DNA of 64,000 nt from Phallus indusiatus (Eukaryota > Basidiomycota > Agaricomycetes > Phallales > Phallaceae): the NCBI GenBank assembly GCA_027605045.1, contig JAQFWX010000002.1, positions 186,001 to 250,000 of the forward strand. Direction: 5' to 3'. Below are positions 21,612-33,702 of the stretch, in pieces (the first letter of the stretch is position 1; each line of letters starts with the position of its first letter). The notes under the pieces are model-generated. The model was given only the letters and a program-made list of their open reading frames with translations. It had not been told where the DNA came from and did not search any database. A program made the position numbers and the translations under genes.

Positions 21612-24600
21612 ATGTCGACTCTGAGTGGGTCTTCTCGTGAAGAAAGGCCATCAAATTTGGACATTGGGTTTAGCACAGATTCTGATGTACGCATTCTTCA
21701 TTGTCTCCACTTCATCGACATTCATGTTTAACAAACATTCCCTTAGTCATTATTGTCTCCTCCGCCTCCCCTTTCTGACCTCGAACGCGCACCGTCGTCA
21801 GGTTCTGTCGGCTCTTCATCTCTAGATCCATATTACTTCTCTATTGCGGACCCAAATTCAACAACTCCCGACCCCAAACCTGAGCTTCCTCCAGTGACTC
21901 CTGTACGAGATCCCTCGACTATCGACAGACGTGCACTCGTTGGTGTTGGTGAATTGGCCACCCCACGATGGACGAACAGGGAGAGTGGATATGCGCAATG
22001 GGTGTCAGAACCACATCGCCATTTGCCCGGCGTTCCTGAAAGTTCGGCTACGGCAGACGATCACGCCAGTGGTTCCAGCAGTCCATGGACGATTGAAGCA
22101 ATCGACGGCGAGGGCGATGGGCCAGAGGTATTGGTGTATTTACTAATATGCACTCAATTAATATACTAATAGTCACTGTATTAGGCATTATCTGCCAATA
22201 TGCACGAACATGTTAATTATGTCAATTCGTTCATTACGGAGGAAAGTGGTGGGGAAGAGATTCTCTACCCTCGTCAAACGTACGCCTCAGATCTCGCTAA
22301 GAAAAAGGGAGACGGTCCGCCACGTGCCCCCGATTCCCAGGCTCACCTTCTTAGTGTAAATGTTCCTTCGTCACCAAACGCGATTCCTCAAGATACGATT
22401 TCCCCAGTACAGCCTGATCAATCGTCTCCGCCCAGCGCCTTTTCTCCTATTCTCAAAGCCAAGAAGAGGACATCAGACGAGTTCTTAATGGACCAGGCAT
22501 CAGGCCATATCGTCTCAAAATCCACTCCGCCAAAGGACGAATCTACTCCGACTTTAAGTCCGAGTACTGTTGCTCGCAAACACCGAAGCCTGGGTACATC
22601 ATCGTCACCATCCATTCGTGCTAATAGACGCAGGGTTACTGGTACTGGTGTGGTCGTGGATTTGGATGAACTTCACGTGAAAACTACTATCACGCCTTCA
22701 AGCCCTGGAAAACATATTAGACATGCCTCAGCATCAACATCTTCATCCTCTTCCGATGCACCCAACCGCCGGAATTTCAATCATAATCATGCCGATTTTT
22801 CTCACTTACCTCCTTCTCCATCTTCATCTTCCATTCAACAATTTTTACGAGCGAACCCTAGCAATGGACAAATGACAAATGTACCAGCATCAAACAATAA
22901 TGACGTTCTACCTTCTCCTTCTACTGTAAAACCCCCCTCATCAATACATTCGTCACCTTCTGCTGTCGCGCATTCCCTCCTTCGAGGCACTCAAGAGGGC
23001 TGGCCCGCATTGGACGATAAAGACGCTACAGAAGTATTACGCAAACTGGACGGTCTCACTGGCAAAACAATTCATGCTAGATCCTCAATGTCTTTCAAAT
23101 CTACCAGCAGGCCTGGTACACCAGGGCGAGGCGGAATGTCCTCCTCTCAATGGGAAGGGATTGAAATGAGAGATAAGCTGAAACGTCATAGCTCGACAAG
23201 TAGCAAAGGGCTGGATGACTCAAAAAGTAGAAGAAGTAGCGCAGGAAGTGGTAAGGACCATGAACAGCGTGACACGATTCCAAGTGATGGTAATGACGCA
23301 TTGGGACACCCCTCTTCCGACGAGGTTCCACAAACGATTTCAACGCCTGCAACGCCGGGTCGCACAGGTCGTCCAACGAGTGCTAAAGAGGCGGTTACGA
23401 CAAATGCACGTTCTAGCTTAAGTGCTAAAAGAGGCTCGGCTTCGTCCACAAATTTCGGTAGCACCCCTACAACAAGCTCTCGAGATTCTACAACATTCTC
23501 CACTAGTACAAGCGCAACTTCAGCAACGTCGGCTCGGTCTTCTTTCAGTAAAGTAAGGCGAAATAGCGGCGGGAGCGACGCGTCTAGCGTTCACTCTAAT
23601 GACGCAGGCAGTCTGCGAGATCGAGTAGCTAATCTTGCTGCGATGGGCGGAGAGAATGCCGAAGAGCAAAAGGTGCCCCCTGTACCACCGCTACCTAAGG
23701 ACCTGGGGTCGTACAAAGCGGCAACTACCGTCCCTGTCGCCATCAGCTTACCCTCATCAAATGTTCCCTATTTTGAAGATCAAGAAAAAACGATTTCAGC
23801 AGATACTCCTAATGTCCTGTCCCTGAAAGCTCCTGTTTCGCGACCATCCATTCCGTCACCTATCGCAGTATCTCAAGTTGTTAGGTCGCCTTCAAAAAAA
23901 TGGAGCATTTCTGGCGCTCTAAACAAGTTACAATCTGCTTCATCTCGAGAATTCCGCCAGACAACATCAGTCTCTACAGAAAGACCAATTTCTTTGGCCT
24001 ACACGAGCGACAACGTTAATGTAAAACATGCCGATAGTAGTGTCGTTGCCACGGCTACACCCTCCAATCCATCCTTTGACGCACCGATTAATCATCAACG
24101 AACTGTATTAGACAACGATGCCCTAACAGCCCGTTCTTCGATGTCTTCCTTACGGGTTCCAATATCTGCCTCTACTTCGCCTGCTGGGTACCGGGACAGA
24201 TCACCATCGTTCTCTAGCTCCCAAACACCCGATAGACCCGAAACGGCTTCTAGTGTTGGCACCCATACTACTGGACAGCCCTCTCTTAGCCCCGGTTTAT
24301 TTCCACCACAAAACAATCGACTTACCCCATCTGCCATTCCCTATGCACGACGTCCATCGAGTCAATCTAGCCAAAGTTTATACCAGCAGGCGGAGAGAAC
24401 CTCGACGTCAACTCTGCCTTCCGCCACTTATACTCCCCTCACGAACGTGAATGTTCTCCCGTCCAAGGCTTCTTCACCTGCACAGCCTTCGAAAACGGTC
24501 TCTCAGACTCCACTTTCTCCGACGACGAGAAAAAGTGTCTTTTCTTTATTGAAAGTTTCTAGTTCTCGGAAGAATCTTTTGTCACAACTGGACAAGGAAA

Positions 24601-27594
24601 AGGATCGGGAAGAAAAAAGAGAACGGCAGTCTGAAAAAGAGAAAGAACGTCGGCAAAAAAAGGAAGACGACAAGGACAGGAGTGAGAGCCGAATATCGGT
24701 GCTTATGGGTCGTAAACGTGGAAAAGTAAGCCAGGTTTTTAACGTAAATTAAGCTAGTCGCTTATGTCACTCGTGCAGACCCTTTCTTCGACAGATCAGA
24801 AGTCGAAAGAGATAAAGGTAGCTCCTTTGCCTCCTATACAAATGTCAGCTATCCCACCTGCGACTGCTCAGCGTGTTGCTAACCTAGCCGGCGAACCCAG
24901 CCCCGTTACAAATACACAGCCTTCTGTCACTCGAAGTTCAACTACTTCTCGAGTCAGCGCATCTACGATTAGCTCATTAAACAAACAGTCGGACATCACT
25001 CGTGCTAGTCGAGCACAGTTACCTACAATTGCTGGATCTCCGTCCACCACTAACAATGGCGTTCAGGTACAACAAGGATCAGTATCTTCTTTAAACAATT
25101 TGACCAAGGACACGCCGACTAAAATCCCCCGCATGGCTAGTCGATCTTCAACTGTTCATTCACCAACTACCTTGAAATCCATTACATCCGCGCTTAACGC
25201 CCGACGAACCAGTCTCAATCTTAGTAATTATAATGGTCCAGGAGACAGTAGTCATGCGTCATTAGATGAGTTTGGGATTCTCGAAGGCAGTGACTATTCG
25301 AAAGTTCAGAGTACGCCTACGATTCGTTCAACCGCCCGAAGCTCGCCCCAATCCGTATCCCGTGTGCCCCGAACTGGACCAACTTCAGTTTCAACAACGG
25401 GTTTACCTCGCAAGAAGAACCGAGACTCAATGTCCTTTGGAAGTCTGCGCAAACAATCAACAAGTTCAATTGCGATACCCTCCTCAACCGAAAGTGCCGG
25501 CGCACCAACTGTTGCGTCTACTTCCCGATCAAATAGACTTTCCATGCTTTCCCCTTCCAAGTCTTTAAAGCTATTGACTCCCAAACTTTCATCCTCCGTA
25601 CCGTCCAAATCACATGCATCTTCGTCAACTAATAATGGTGTCTTTAAAAGTACCTCCGCCTCCTCCAGCCGGCAATCGCTTTCTTCTTCGTCTCCAGTAC
25701 AGTCTGCTGTTACTGTGGACGAGGATGAGGTTTTGGGTGACGAGGAAATGCTAGCCTATATAAAGCGTCAGCAAGCTCGGAAATTGGCAAATGGGGCGAA
25801 GAAGGAAGAACTCGAGGAGATGTTGAAATTACCTGAACCGACTACGCCCGTTCTCTCCATGAGCCCCAATGGTATGTTTTTCGGTTTCACAGCAAATTAA
25901 TTTCCTGATTATATCACAGGTGTTCTCAGCAGTACCTTAGGGAAAGTCTCTCTCTATTTGAGCGCCAAGAGATTCTGGATTACCCTTCTGTATACTATGT
26001 CGGTCAAGGGAGTAAAAAAGTGATGGCGACACCTGATCAAACAGCGAACAATCACGGGTATGATGACGAGCGAGGAGATTATTTCGTGATCAATAATGAT
26101 CATTTGGGATATCGCTATGAAATTATCGACTCATTAGGGAAAGGGTCATTTGGTCAGGTCTTAAACTGCAGGGATCACGCCACGGGTCAGTCCGTTGCCG
26201 TTAAAATTATCCGCAACAAGAAACGGTTTCATCACCAAGCCTTGGTTGAAATAAAAATTTTGGAGAGCTTGCGCAAATGGGTAAGCTACCTTCCATTGAA
26301 TCTCTTTGACACCCTGTGAAAATGTCTATAGGATCCTGACGAAAAATATCACGTTATCAAAATGACTGAACACTTCTACTTCCGGAATCATCTCTGCATC
26401 GCAATGGAACTTTTAAGCATTAATCTTTATGAACTCATCAAGGCGAACGGATTTGTCGGCTTCACTACAACACTTATTCGGCGTTTTACAACTCAGTTAT
26501 TAGCTTCTTTAATATTAATGCGGCAACATCATATCGTCCACTGTGATCTCAAGCCTGAGGTACTCTTTTTTTTACACTGTGTCAGCTTTTTTCTAAATTC
26601 CCGTAGAATGTCCTCCTTGGACATCCCTGTAAAAGTGCCATAAAGGTGATTGATTTCGGCAGTAGCTGCTTCGAGCATGAGAAAGGTTTGTACACTATCC
26701 TTTAATATGTAGAGATGTTTAATGTTCCGTTTTAGTGTATACATATATCCAATCTCGCTTCTATCGATCACCCGAGGTTATCTTGGGCATGAGCTATCAC
26801 ACAGCTATCGATATGTGGAGTCTTGGTTGTATTCTCGCGGAATTGTATACTGGTTATCCTATATTTCCTGGCGAGAATGAGCAAGAACAATTGTCGTGCA
26901 TCATGGAAGTGCTGGGTTTACCGGACAAAGATCTGATTAACCGCAGCTCTCGGAAGCGTCTGTTTTTCGGTCTGTTTGTTCTATATTGTTCTTGGAAGTC
27001 AATCTTTGGTCTTACGAACTGCGTCTTAAATAAATAGATTCTAATGGTGCTCCAAGACCTGTCGTCAATTCGAAAGGTCGTCGAAGGCGTCCTGGGACTA
27101 AAACGCTAGCTCAAGTGCTCCGCTGTGATGACGAACTGTTCGTAGATTTCGTCGCCAAATGTCTGATCTGGGATCCAGATAGACGGATGAAACCACAATT
27201 GGCACTCAAACATCCATTCCTTACTCAGTCGCGGGCTCGTTCAAGTAAATCAGTTATGGGTACTACGACTCCTTCCAAGAATTTGGTATCATCGACTTCT
27301 CTTAGTGGAAGTGGAAGCAGCAGCAGCCGAAATGCCAGTAAAGCTGTTGAGACCCCTAAAAAATCTCAAATTGGGGCGCCAACCCCTCTGGCGGCTAGAA
27401 ACCCAAGAGCGCCCACAACAATCGTCCCGCAAACACCTGTTGGCTCTACCGTTCTCCAAACCCTTGGTCCTCGTTATAGGGCATCTGTTTCCAGCAGTCA
27501 TACTTCGGCACGATACACGGTAAGCATCTGATTCATAAGATTCTTTTTACTCATCGGTTGTTATACTACATAGGCCACTACTGTTTCCAAGTAA
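21612..27594 (+). CDS. Large DYRK-family protein kinase (class II, Pom1/DYRK2-like)
   Basis: DYRKs are Ser/Thr kinases that autophosphorylate a YxY loop tyrosine; fission-yeast Pom1 marks cell ends. Exon 1 is short ([18 protein letters not shown] 21612). About 1300 Ser/Thr/Pro-rich disordered residues follow, including a Lys/Glu-rich helix near 24590-24690. The DYRK-homology box reads [18 protein letters not shown] (near 25940-25999), then [20 protein letters not shown]. The kinase domain is complete: [71 protein letters not shown], and [21 protein letters not shown] Ser-rich tail ends at TAA 27592-27594. About nine introns are visible. The junction just before the DH box (25870-25935) does not resolve in frame by eye. 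Kinase family is secure; Pom1 orthology is inference. Confidence 0.92.
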
Positions 27595-27997
27595 ATATCC
27601 CAGATATGTTCATAGCTCGGTGGTTGATTGCGGAGGTTCGAACAATAATACCCAAATATCATTTGTTACCACAGTGCAAATTTCCAGTTTCAGCCCTATT
27701 TCAAATACCATACTTGTTCGTATATAGCAATACATTTCTTTCGGCATTATTTTCCCTTCAGCATTTACAATAATATTCCTCTCAGAGTGTAACATCCGGC
27801 TATTGGTCTCTTGTTTTTAGAAGACAGATGCGCTGGATTTGGATGTGAATCCATCCCGAAGACTCACTACCCAGGCATGTAAATGCTTTAACCTTGGCGG
27901 GGAGGATCACATTCAAGGAGAATTCTTATAAGTCACCATCAGCATTTACTGATAAAAATCATGTTTATTTGACTGGGAGACACAACTGTCTGTATGT
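27595..27997. other. Convergent intergenic gap, kinase and MCMBP 3' ends
   Basis: About 400 bp between two convergent stop codons. It should hold both 3'UTRs. I see no coding frame or repeat. Confidence 0.45.
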
Positions 27998-30281
27998 TCA
28001 ATTGTTGAGACGGGCTTTTCTTCGTTTCTCCATATCCTTCGCTTGAGACCAGATGTCGATGGTCACATTTGTCTGATTGTATGAAAGAGCTAGTAACCTT
28101 TTCGAAAAAAGGACATCTCAGCTTCGGTTCTCAGCTGAAACACCGGGATATAACTACCTTGAGATGTTAAGCCAGAATATTAAATCATCAGCCGTCGTTT
28201 CTTTATCCTTCTGCCGCTCCAAAACGAAGTCGGATTGAATATACTTTGAAAGGTAATCAATACTCAAACAAGTAAGAAGGACCGCGGAAATAGTAACCTC
28301 TGATACGTCTTCGGCAATTTGAACATCTCCCATCTTTGCATCGCGGAATAAACCACGGAATGCGGCTATTTTCCCAGGCGGTACGCAATTTCTCCCGACC
28401 TCATCAAGGGTCAATTTGTCGCATTTTAACGGAACATTCACCTGTGTCTACAACAAACCCTTACTTTCTGAACTCTCAAAAATAATTGTTCATACCGGAA
28501 CAAATAGACTGGACTCGCCACTAGTCAAAGAAAGGAAAACTAAGTCCGTTGGGAACGGATAAGGCGGCACGAATGGGAATCTATAGTTGAGTGTTTGAGA
28601 ATCAACAATCTCTCTTAATGCATTTATATTTTGAATTCCTGATGAAAGTTTCAATAACCGTGACATGAGCATGGATCAGAGCCACGCACCACGATCATTA
28701 ATTGTTCCTTCTTGTACTTCAAATTCGGAGAATAATATAATTGTTCCAGCAGGAAGTTGAAGGAGGCCAGAATGCAAATCATCGTCCTGGCTTTCCGGGA
28801 AGAATGAACGAGAATTGATAAACGGGAGCGATAAGGAGACATCCAGAAATAACGGCAAAATTAGTTGCAAGACACTGGCAAGTGAGGGTCGTTTGACTGA
28901 GTTCTCAGGTATTGGACATTTGGAAATCGTCAGGGAGAGCGGCATAATAGCAGGCTGTTTTGAGACGCTAGAACCCAGAAAACGCTGAGAAAGCATGCCG
29001 GGTGCAAAGGGTGTACTTACACTCTTGAAATGCAGGCCAGCAACACCCAAATAGCAGCATCACGATCACCGCCTAAGCCTTCGGTAGCTATCCAATCAAT
29101 AAGCTCATTTCTTAGTACACTAAACGGGAGGCTTGATGACGGCGAATTATCTACTCTCAATGGTTTGAGATAATAACCAAAAGAGTGATTGATGATGAAC
29201 AAAACATGTAGGGCATACGTGTCTGAATCAGGATTTGAATCAGTAACTGATAATGGGTCATCAAGGGCATTGCTAATTCTGCCAAAAGACTCGAGTTTTC
29301 AGGGAAAACAAACACAGTTACAAAACACGTACTGCTGTCGGATTAAGAAGCCGACAAAAGTGCATATATCGGTGGGCTTAAGCGGTGTGATGGACGTGTC
29401 GTAAATCTAAAACCGGGCTTTAAAAGGGACAAGACGATGGAAAAAGGAAACAAGTGGCTCGGGTCAAATCGCATCTACCTTTACTTGCAGCCCTACATGG
29501 GACGTGCGCAGCAACGGATCCTTATGGCGGTTCTTCAAGATGGAGTTATTATGAGGAGCCTCTGACGTTATTGCTTCTAAAAGACAGAAGGTACGTGATT
29601 GAAACAAACTTCACAACGCGCGGGTGACAGATGGACTGACTCGGAGGTGCATCGTCCAGGAGCTAAAAATCCCCGTTGATGGCAATGTCTTTTGAATAGG
29701 CCGTAGTCTCGTGGACTTACTTCTGAAATGAACGGAGATTCTCCCGGAACAGTAACAGCCCAGATGACTTCTCGTTGCCTTAAGGATTGGAGATCAGGCA
29801 AGGAGGAATTAATAAGGACAGCAGATTCGGCTAGTCCCCAAGCGCCTGAGCTGCCGTCCGATAAAACAGAAGGGTAGAGTTCAGGAGATATGGAAGTGTC
29901 TTGCACCCTGAATAAGGTTCCAGCGTCTACACAAATACACAAGTGAGAGGAAAAGGGCGGAGATGCCCATAATTACATTGCGCGAAAGCGGACCAGGGTT
30001 GGAGATGCGTGATTTGAATGACATTCCAGCAAATAGGAAGACTCCAAAGGAGTAATCTGTAATATTTCATTACGCGAATTGGCTTATGAGTGAACACGAC
30101 TCCTGAGAAGAAAAAGGCCTAACAAAATTCTCACTCGTTTCAATTGCTCACTGTCCTTAAAAACGTCCAAGAAATAAGCCGCTATACTTTTCGGGAAATC
30201 AGAAGCGGTGCAGTCAAGCCTTTTCCCCTCCGCCACGGCCTTGATGACACCGAGAGGATTGGTGAGTGCGTTGTCGACCAT
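27998..30281 (-). CDS. MCMBP: MCM complex-binding protein (MCMBP/ETG1)
   Basis: MCMBP binds MCM2-7 and is needed for replisome assembly and unloading in animals, plants and fission yeast. The start is ATG 30279-30281 (MVDNALTNPLGVIKAVAEGK). Next come an OB-like region with TPLESSYLLECHSN and LVRFRAMVQDTSISPELYP, then WAVTVPGESPF and SEAPHNNSILKNR. The middle-to-C-terminal exons carry the family hallmark: LRNELIDWIATEGLGGDRDA, PLSLTISKCPIPE, LQLILPLFLDVSLSLPFINS, DDDLHSGLLQLPAGT, ALREIVDSQTLNYRFPF and FPTDLVFLSL. The end includes TADDLIFWLNISR and SQAKDMEKRRKARLNN, stop TGA 27998-28000. Roughly nine introns occur. Its 5' end faces the Zn2Cys6 gene over 477 bp. Confidence 0.9.
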
Positions 30282-30758
30282 GGAACGTAGCAAGTTCGAA
30301 CCAAGTTGCCAGCCAGCAGAAACGAGGCACGGCCTTGAGATGACGTAATGCCGATTTGAGAGACAGACCAATCACAACACTCCGGACGGGGCCTTGCTCC
30401 GTTGGTTCCATATACATTACGTAAGGAATTAGATGTGCGACGGAACGCTCAATCAAGAATGGCACGTGATGCAGGGTTGATTTACTTTAGCGCATTGGGT
30501 GCTTAAATAAATAAGTGAATTGATATGATACCATGGAGAGCTCCCATCAAGTATAAATTATTATTTTCAAAATTTATTTTTCCATATTTCTTCTGAATAG
30601 CAAGGTCTGTTGCTTTTTCCTCTCCCTATCTCGATTCATTCCAACATCAGATCGGGCGTCCAGCTCTAACGGGCGATAGTGATGGTCTGTTTCTTTTATT
30701 AAGATATAAAAGTGCTCGTGGGGAGAAATTCTTGTTCTATGCTACTTCCCTATCTGCT
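30282..30758. promoter_or_regulatory. Shared divergent promoter region of MCMBP and a Zn2Cys6 gene
   Basis: The 477 bp lie between two divergent start codons. The half nearest the plus-strand gene has a pyrimidine-rich tract (about 30585-30650) and AATAAATAAG-like AT-rich sequence near 30506. No specific operator was identified. Confidence 0.4.
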
Positions 30759-33082
30759 ATGGAGAACTTCCGTTTCATCCTCGAAAATCCCCACCCGAAC
30801 GCCAATAATAAACAACGAAAACGGGCTCGTTTGGTTACTGCCTGTGATTCATGGTTAGTTCTCTAGTTTTCCCATTGTAACTTGTTTCCCCCTCCTCACT
30901 CTTCCTCAGTCGTGTCAAGAAAATTAAATGTCAACAAACGTCACCTAATGGCCGATGTGAGGCATGTAAAATTGCCAAAATTCCGTGTCTATTCGGTGAC
31001 AGAGATCGATACCAAGCTGAGCGCGGCGTCTCCTGTGCTTGGTCCCCGCCGGTGCAAGATATCGGCCCTTTAGCTATGCCTTCATCGTCTACTCTCATCG
31101 ACCTCTCCTTCCGACAACCTAGGGCAGCTTATTTGCCTTATGCTACGGGCCGATCTCCTAAGCAAAGATCAGATTCTATGTCTATATCAGAAACATCCTC
31201 TGGTCTATCTTCTACTAGTACTCGCGAGTCGTAAGTTCAGTTGGGTTAATTTAGTTCATTCTGTTCATCTCAGCTTAATTTAGTCCTCCCGCCACTGTAT
31301 CATCCCATTTCTCTGCAGCGTCGAAGAGTTTTGTGCAGACTCAATATCAACAGCAGCAAACCACTGGTTCTCTCTTTGGTAGTAACTACACTGCCTTTGA
31401 CAATATCCCCAATGATCCGTCGGTTTTGAATCCCCAGCAATCGAGCTTTGCCTATCCCCAGCGAATGCATTCACTCACCACGCTTTTCTTCGATACTATT
31501 GGTTATTCGTTTCCATTTCTGGACCGGGTAGACATTCTACATCGCATCGAACGAAAGACGTGTTCACCTATTTTGGCAAACTGCATCGCCAGTCTTGCTT
31601 TACGTTATACGAGCAACCCGGAAGACTTGCCAGCCTCCATAAGATTTTATGAGATGGCCAAGAACCTCACGGCCAATGTCGTATCCGTACCAAGTATTGA
31701 GGCCCTTCACGCCCTAATTTGCATCACTTGGACCGAATATGGAATGGGGCAAATGGACAACTTTGACGCATTCTCTCGCATGGCCATTACGATGTGCCTG
31801 GATTTGGGTCTCGGTCACGAAACCACTATTCGGGTTGCAATAGCCCCCGAAATTAGGACACGCTTACGTCTCACTTGGTGGACAGTTGTCTGCGTTGCCG
31901 ATGTGGCAGCGTCTTGGGCGATTGGCCGTCCCGCCGTCATCGATTTAACTAAATACGATACAGAACTGCCTCAAGGAGATGATGAAAGGATCGTTTTATT
32001 CCGCAGTATGACACAGTTATATTTATTGCGGAATAGAATTGGTCGAGCCGTTGAGTCATACCTTATGGACCGTTCGAATTCGTCTTTGGACTGGTCGATT
32101 TCCGAATTACAGTCAGGACTGCAACAAGTAATTGACTCCTTGCCGTTTTCTCTTACTTTCAACTTAGAAAACCTCGCACGCGCAAGGGAGTGCGGCTTTT
32201 CTGCCATTTTCATCCAAACGCACATCTTTATTCATGCCATGACCATCCTAATGAATCAACCGTCACTATTGGCGCCACACGACCTGTCCGTGAACCTTCA
32301 AAGTACTCAAATTGAGAAAGCGCGTTCATCTGTCAAGTATCTCACAGAGATTATCATGGTTCAAGATGTCCTACCTCCGTCCCCGCAGGAGCCGTTCATG
32401 GACCTTCCGCTTCTTATAGCAATTCGATTTCTAATGATGGACGTTGAGAATTCTCAAATAAATTCGACCAATGCTGGAAAAGCTTGGCAAATGGTGCTGC
32501 TGGATGTTTTAAAGGACACCCTTGTTTCTATCTCCTCTCAATTTGGAAACAACGAGTCGTTTGAAACATTGCTTCAAGCCAAAGGTGGATACTGTCAATC
32601 GAAGGTGGCTCTATCACCCAATACCCAAGGTAAGCTATTTTTTTTAATTGGTCCAAATTTCCCCCCCGTGCTTCAACCTCGTTTCAGTAACGGGACAGTT
32701 CACCGTTTCTGACAGTAACTTGGACTGGTTCCTCAGACCAGCTCCCACCAGTGATGACAGTTCAAGCGATACATCCGGCTCCCTTTATTCCTCCTCTCGA
32801 GAACTCTCACCTTTCACTACCCCCGACTCAATCCCTTCCCGTGAACCACCCTTGGTTCACACCATAGAGGCGTACTCGATGTCTACTTCAGTGCAGTCTG
32901 ATTTGATTTACGACTCAAGTTTTTTGACCATGAGCGATACGTCCCTCTTTCATCAATACGGCAACTGCATAAATACGGGGCAAGTATTGTCCACAAATCA
33001 TCAACCAGGATTTGAAATCCTTTTACACTCAGAGCGAGACTCGCAAAAGCCACTTGCATATCAGCATCCCCCCTCTTGGTAG
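30759..33082 (+). CDS. Zn2Cys6 transcription factor with fungal_trans domain
   Basis: A fungal zinc-cluster regulator. The start is ATG 30759 (MENFRFILENPHPNANNKQR), followed by a basic patch KQRKRARLVTA. An intron falls inside the zinc cluster: joining TGTGATTCATG to TCGTGTCAAG gives CDSCRVKKIKCQQTSPNGRC then EACKIAKIPC, a C-x2-C-x6-C-x8-C-x2-C-x6-C motif. A linker and a Gln-rich stretch (YQQQQTTG) precede the middle homology domain, which includes TLFFDTIGYSFPFLDRVDIL, ALHALICITWTEYGMGQMD, FSRMAITMCLDLGLG and RTRLRLTWWTVVCVADV. The Ser/Thr-rich C-terminus starts after an intron near 32628-32687 and ends at TAG 33080-33082. The general layout resembles xylanolytic-activator-type regulators, but the target pathway cannot be read from the sequence. 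Confidence 0.92.
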
Positions 33083-33702
33083 GTGCTCGACTGAAAATTC
33101 TGCTTTCACGTTGGCTGACTTGAATTTGAATTTTCTGTCTATTAAGGCCTCCAACATCGTAGTTCTCATGCTATATGTTATAAATACTGACGTTTACTTT
33201 TAATTCAATATCATTTGGACTTCAGAAATATTTCAACTTTCTGCTGTATTTGATCGATCTTCTATTTGTAAGTCATGGTTCATTACCGAAATACCCACTG
33301 GAGTTGTTCCGTTAGACAACGGATCGTTTCGATCCTTCATTTATTGTTTTTTTTTCTTTCTCAAAGCCCAAATTACTATATTAGATTTACACTGGCCATT
33401 CATTCCAAGCTGTATAAAAGCTTTATGACTGTTGAAGCTGTCACTGTAGCATATAATCAGAACCCCCATAATATAATAATAATATTTGAATGAACATTGT
33501 ACACAACTGTTTCAAATACTTACGCATTTATAATAATAAATTAAAATATAAGGCTTTAGGATCAAACCTTGGAGACCGGCTGAGAATCCGAGCCACTGAA
33601 TCCAGAAGCCTGTGCTGGTGGCCAGGCTCCGGCTATTTCCGACTTTAGTGAACGAGATTGACGCCTAGCTTACGTACCTCCTTAAGCAATCTACTCTTCT
33701 CA
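33083..33702. other. Intergenic region, nothing recognised
   Basis: About 620 bp, AT-rich with short TAATAATA stretches near 33470-33545. It should hold the 3'UTR of the zinc-cluster gene and the promoter of the next gene. Confidence 0.4.

Noticed and set aside
23186..23503. Antisense frames inside the DYRK gene
   Set aside because: They arise from Ser-rich coding bias (TCN/AGY codons) and have no independent support.
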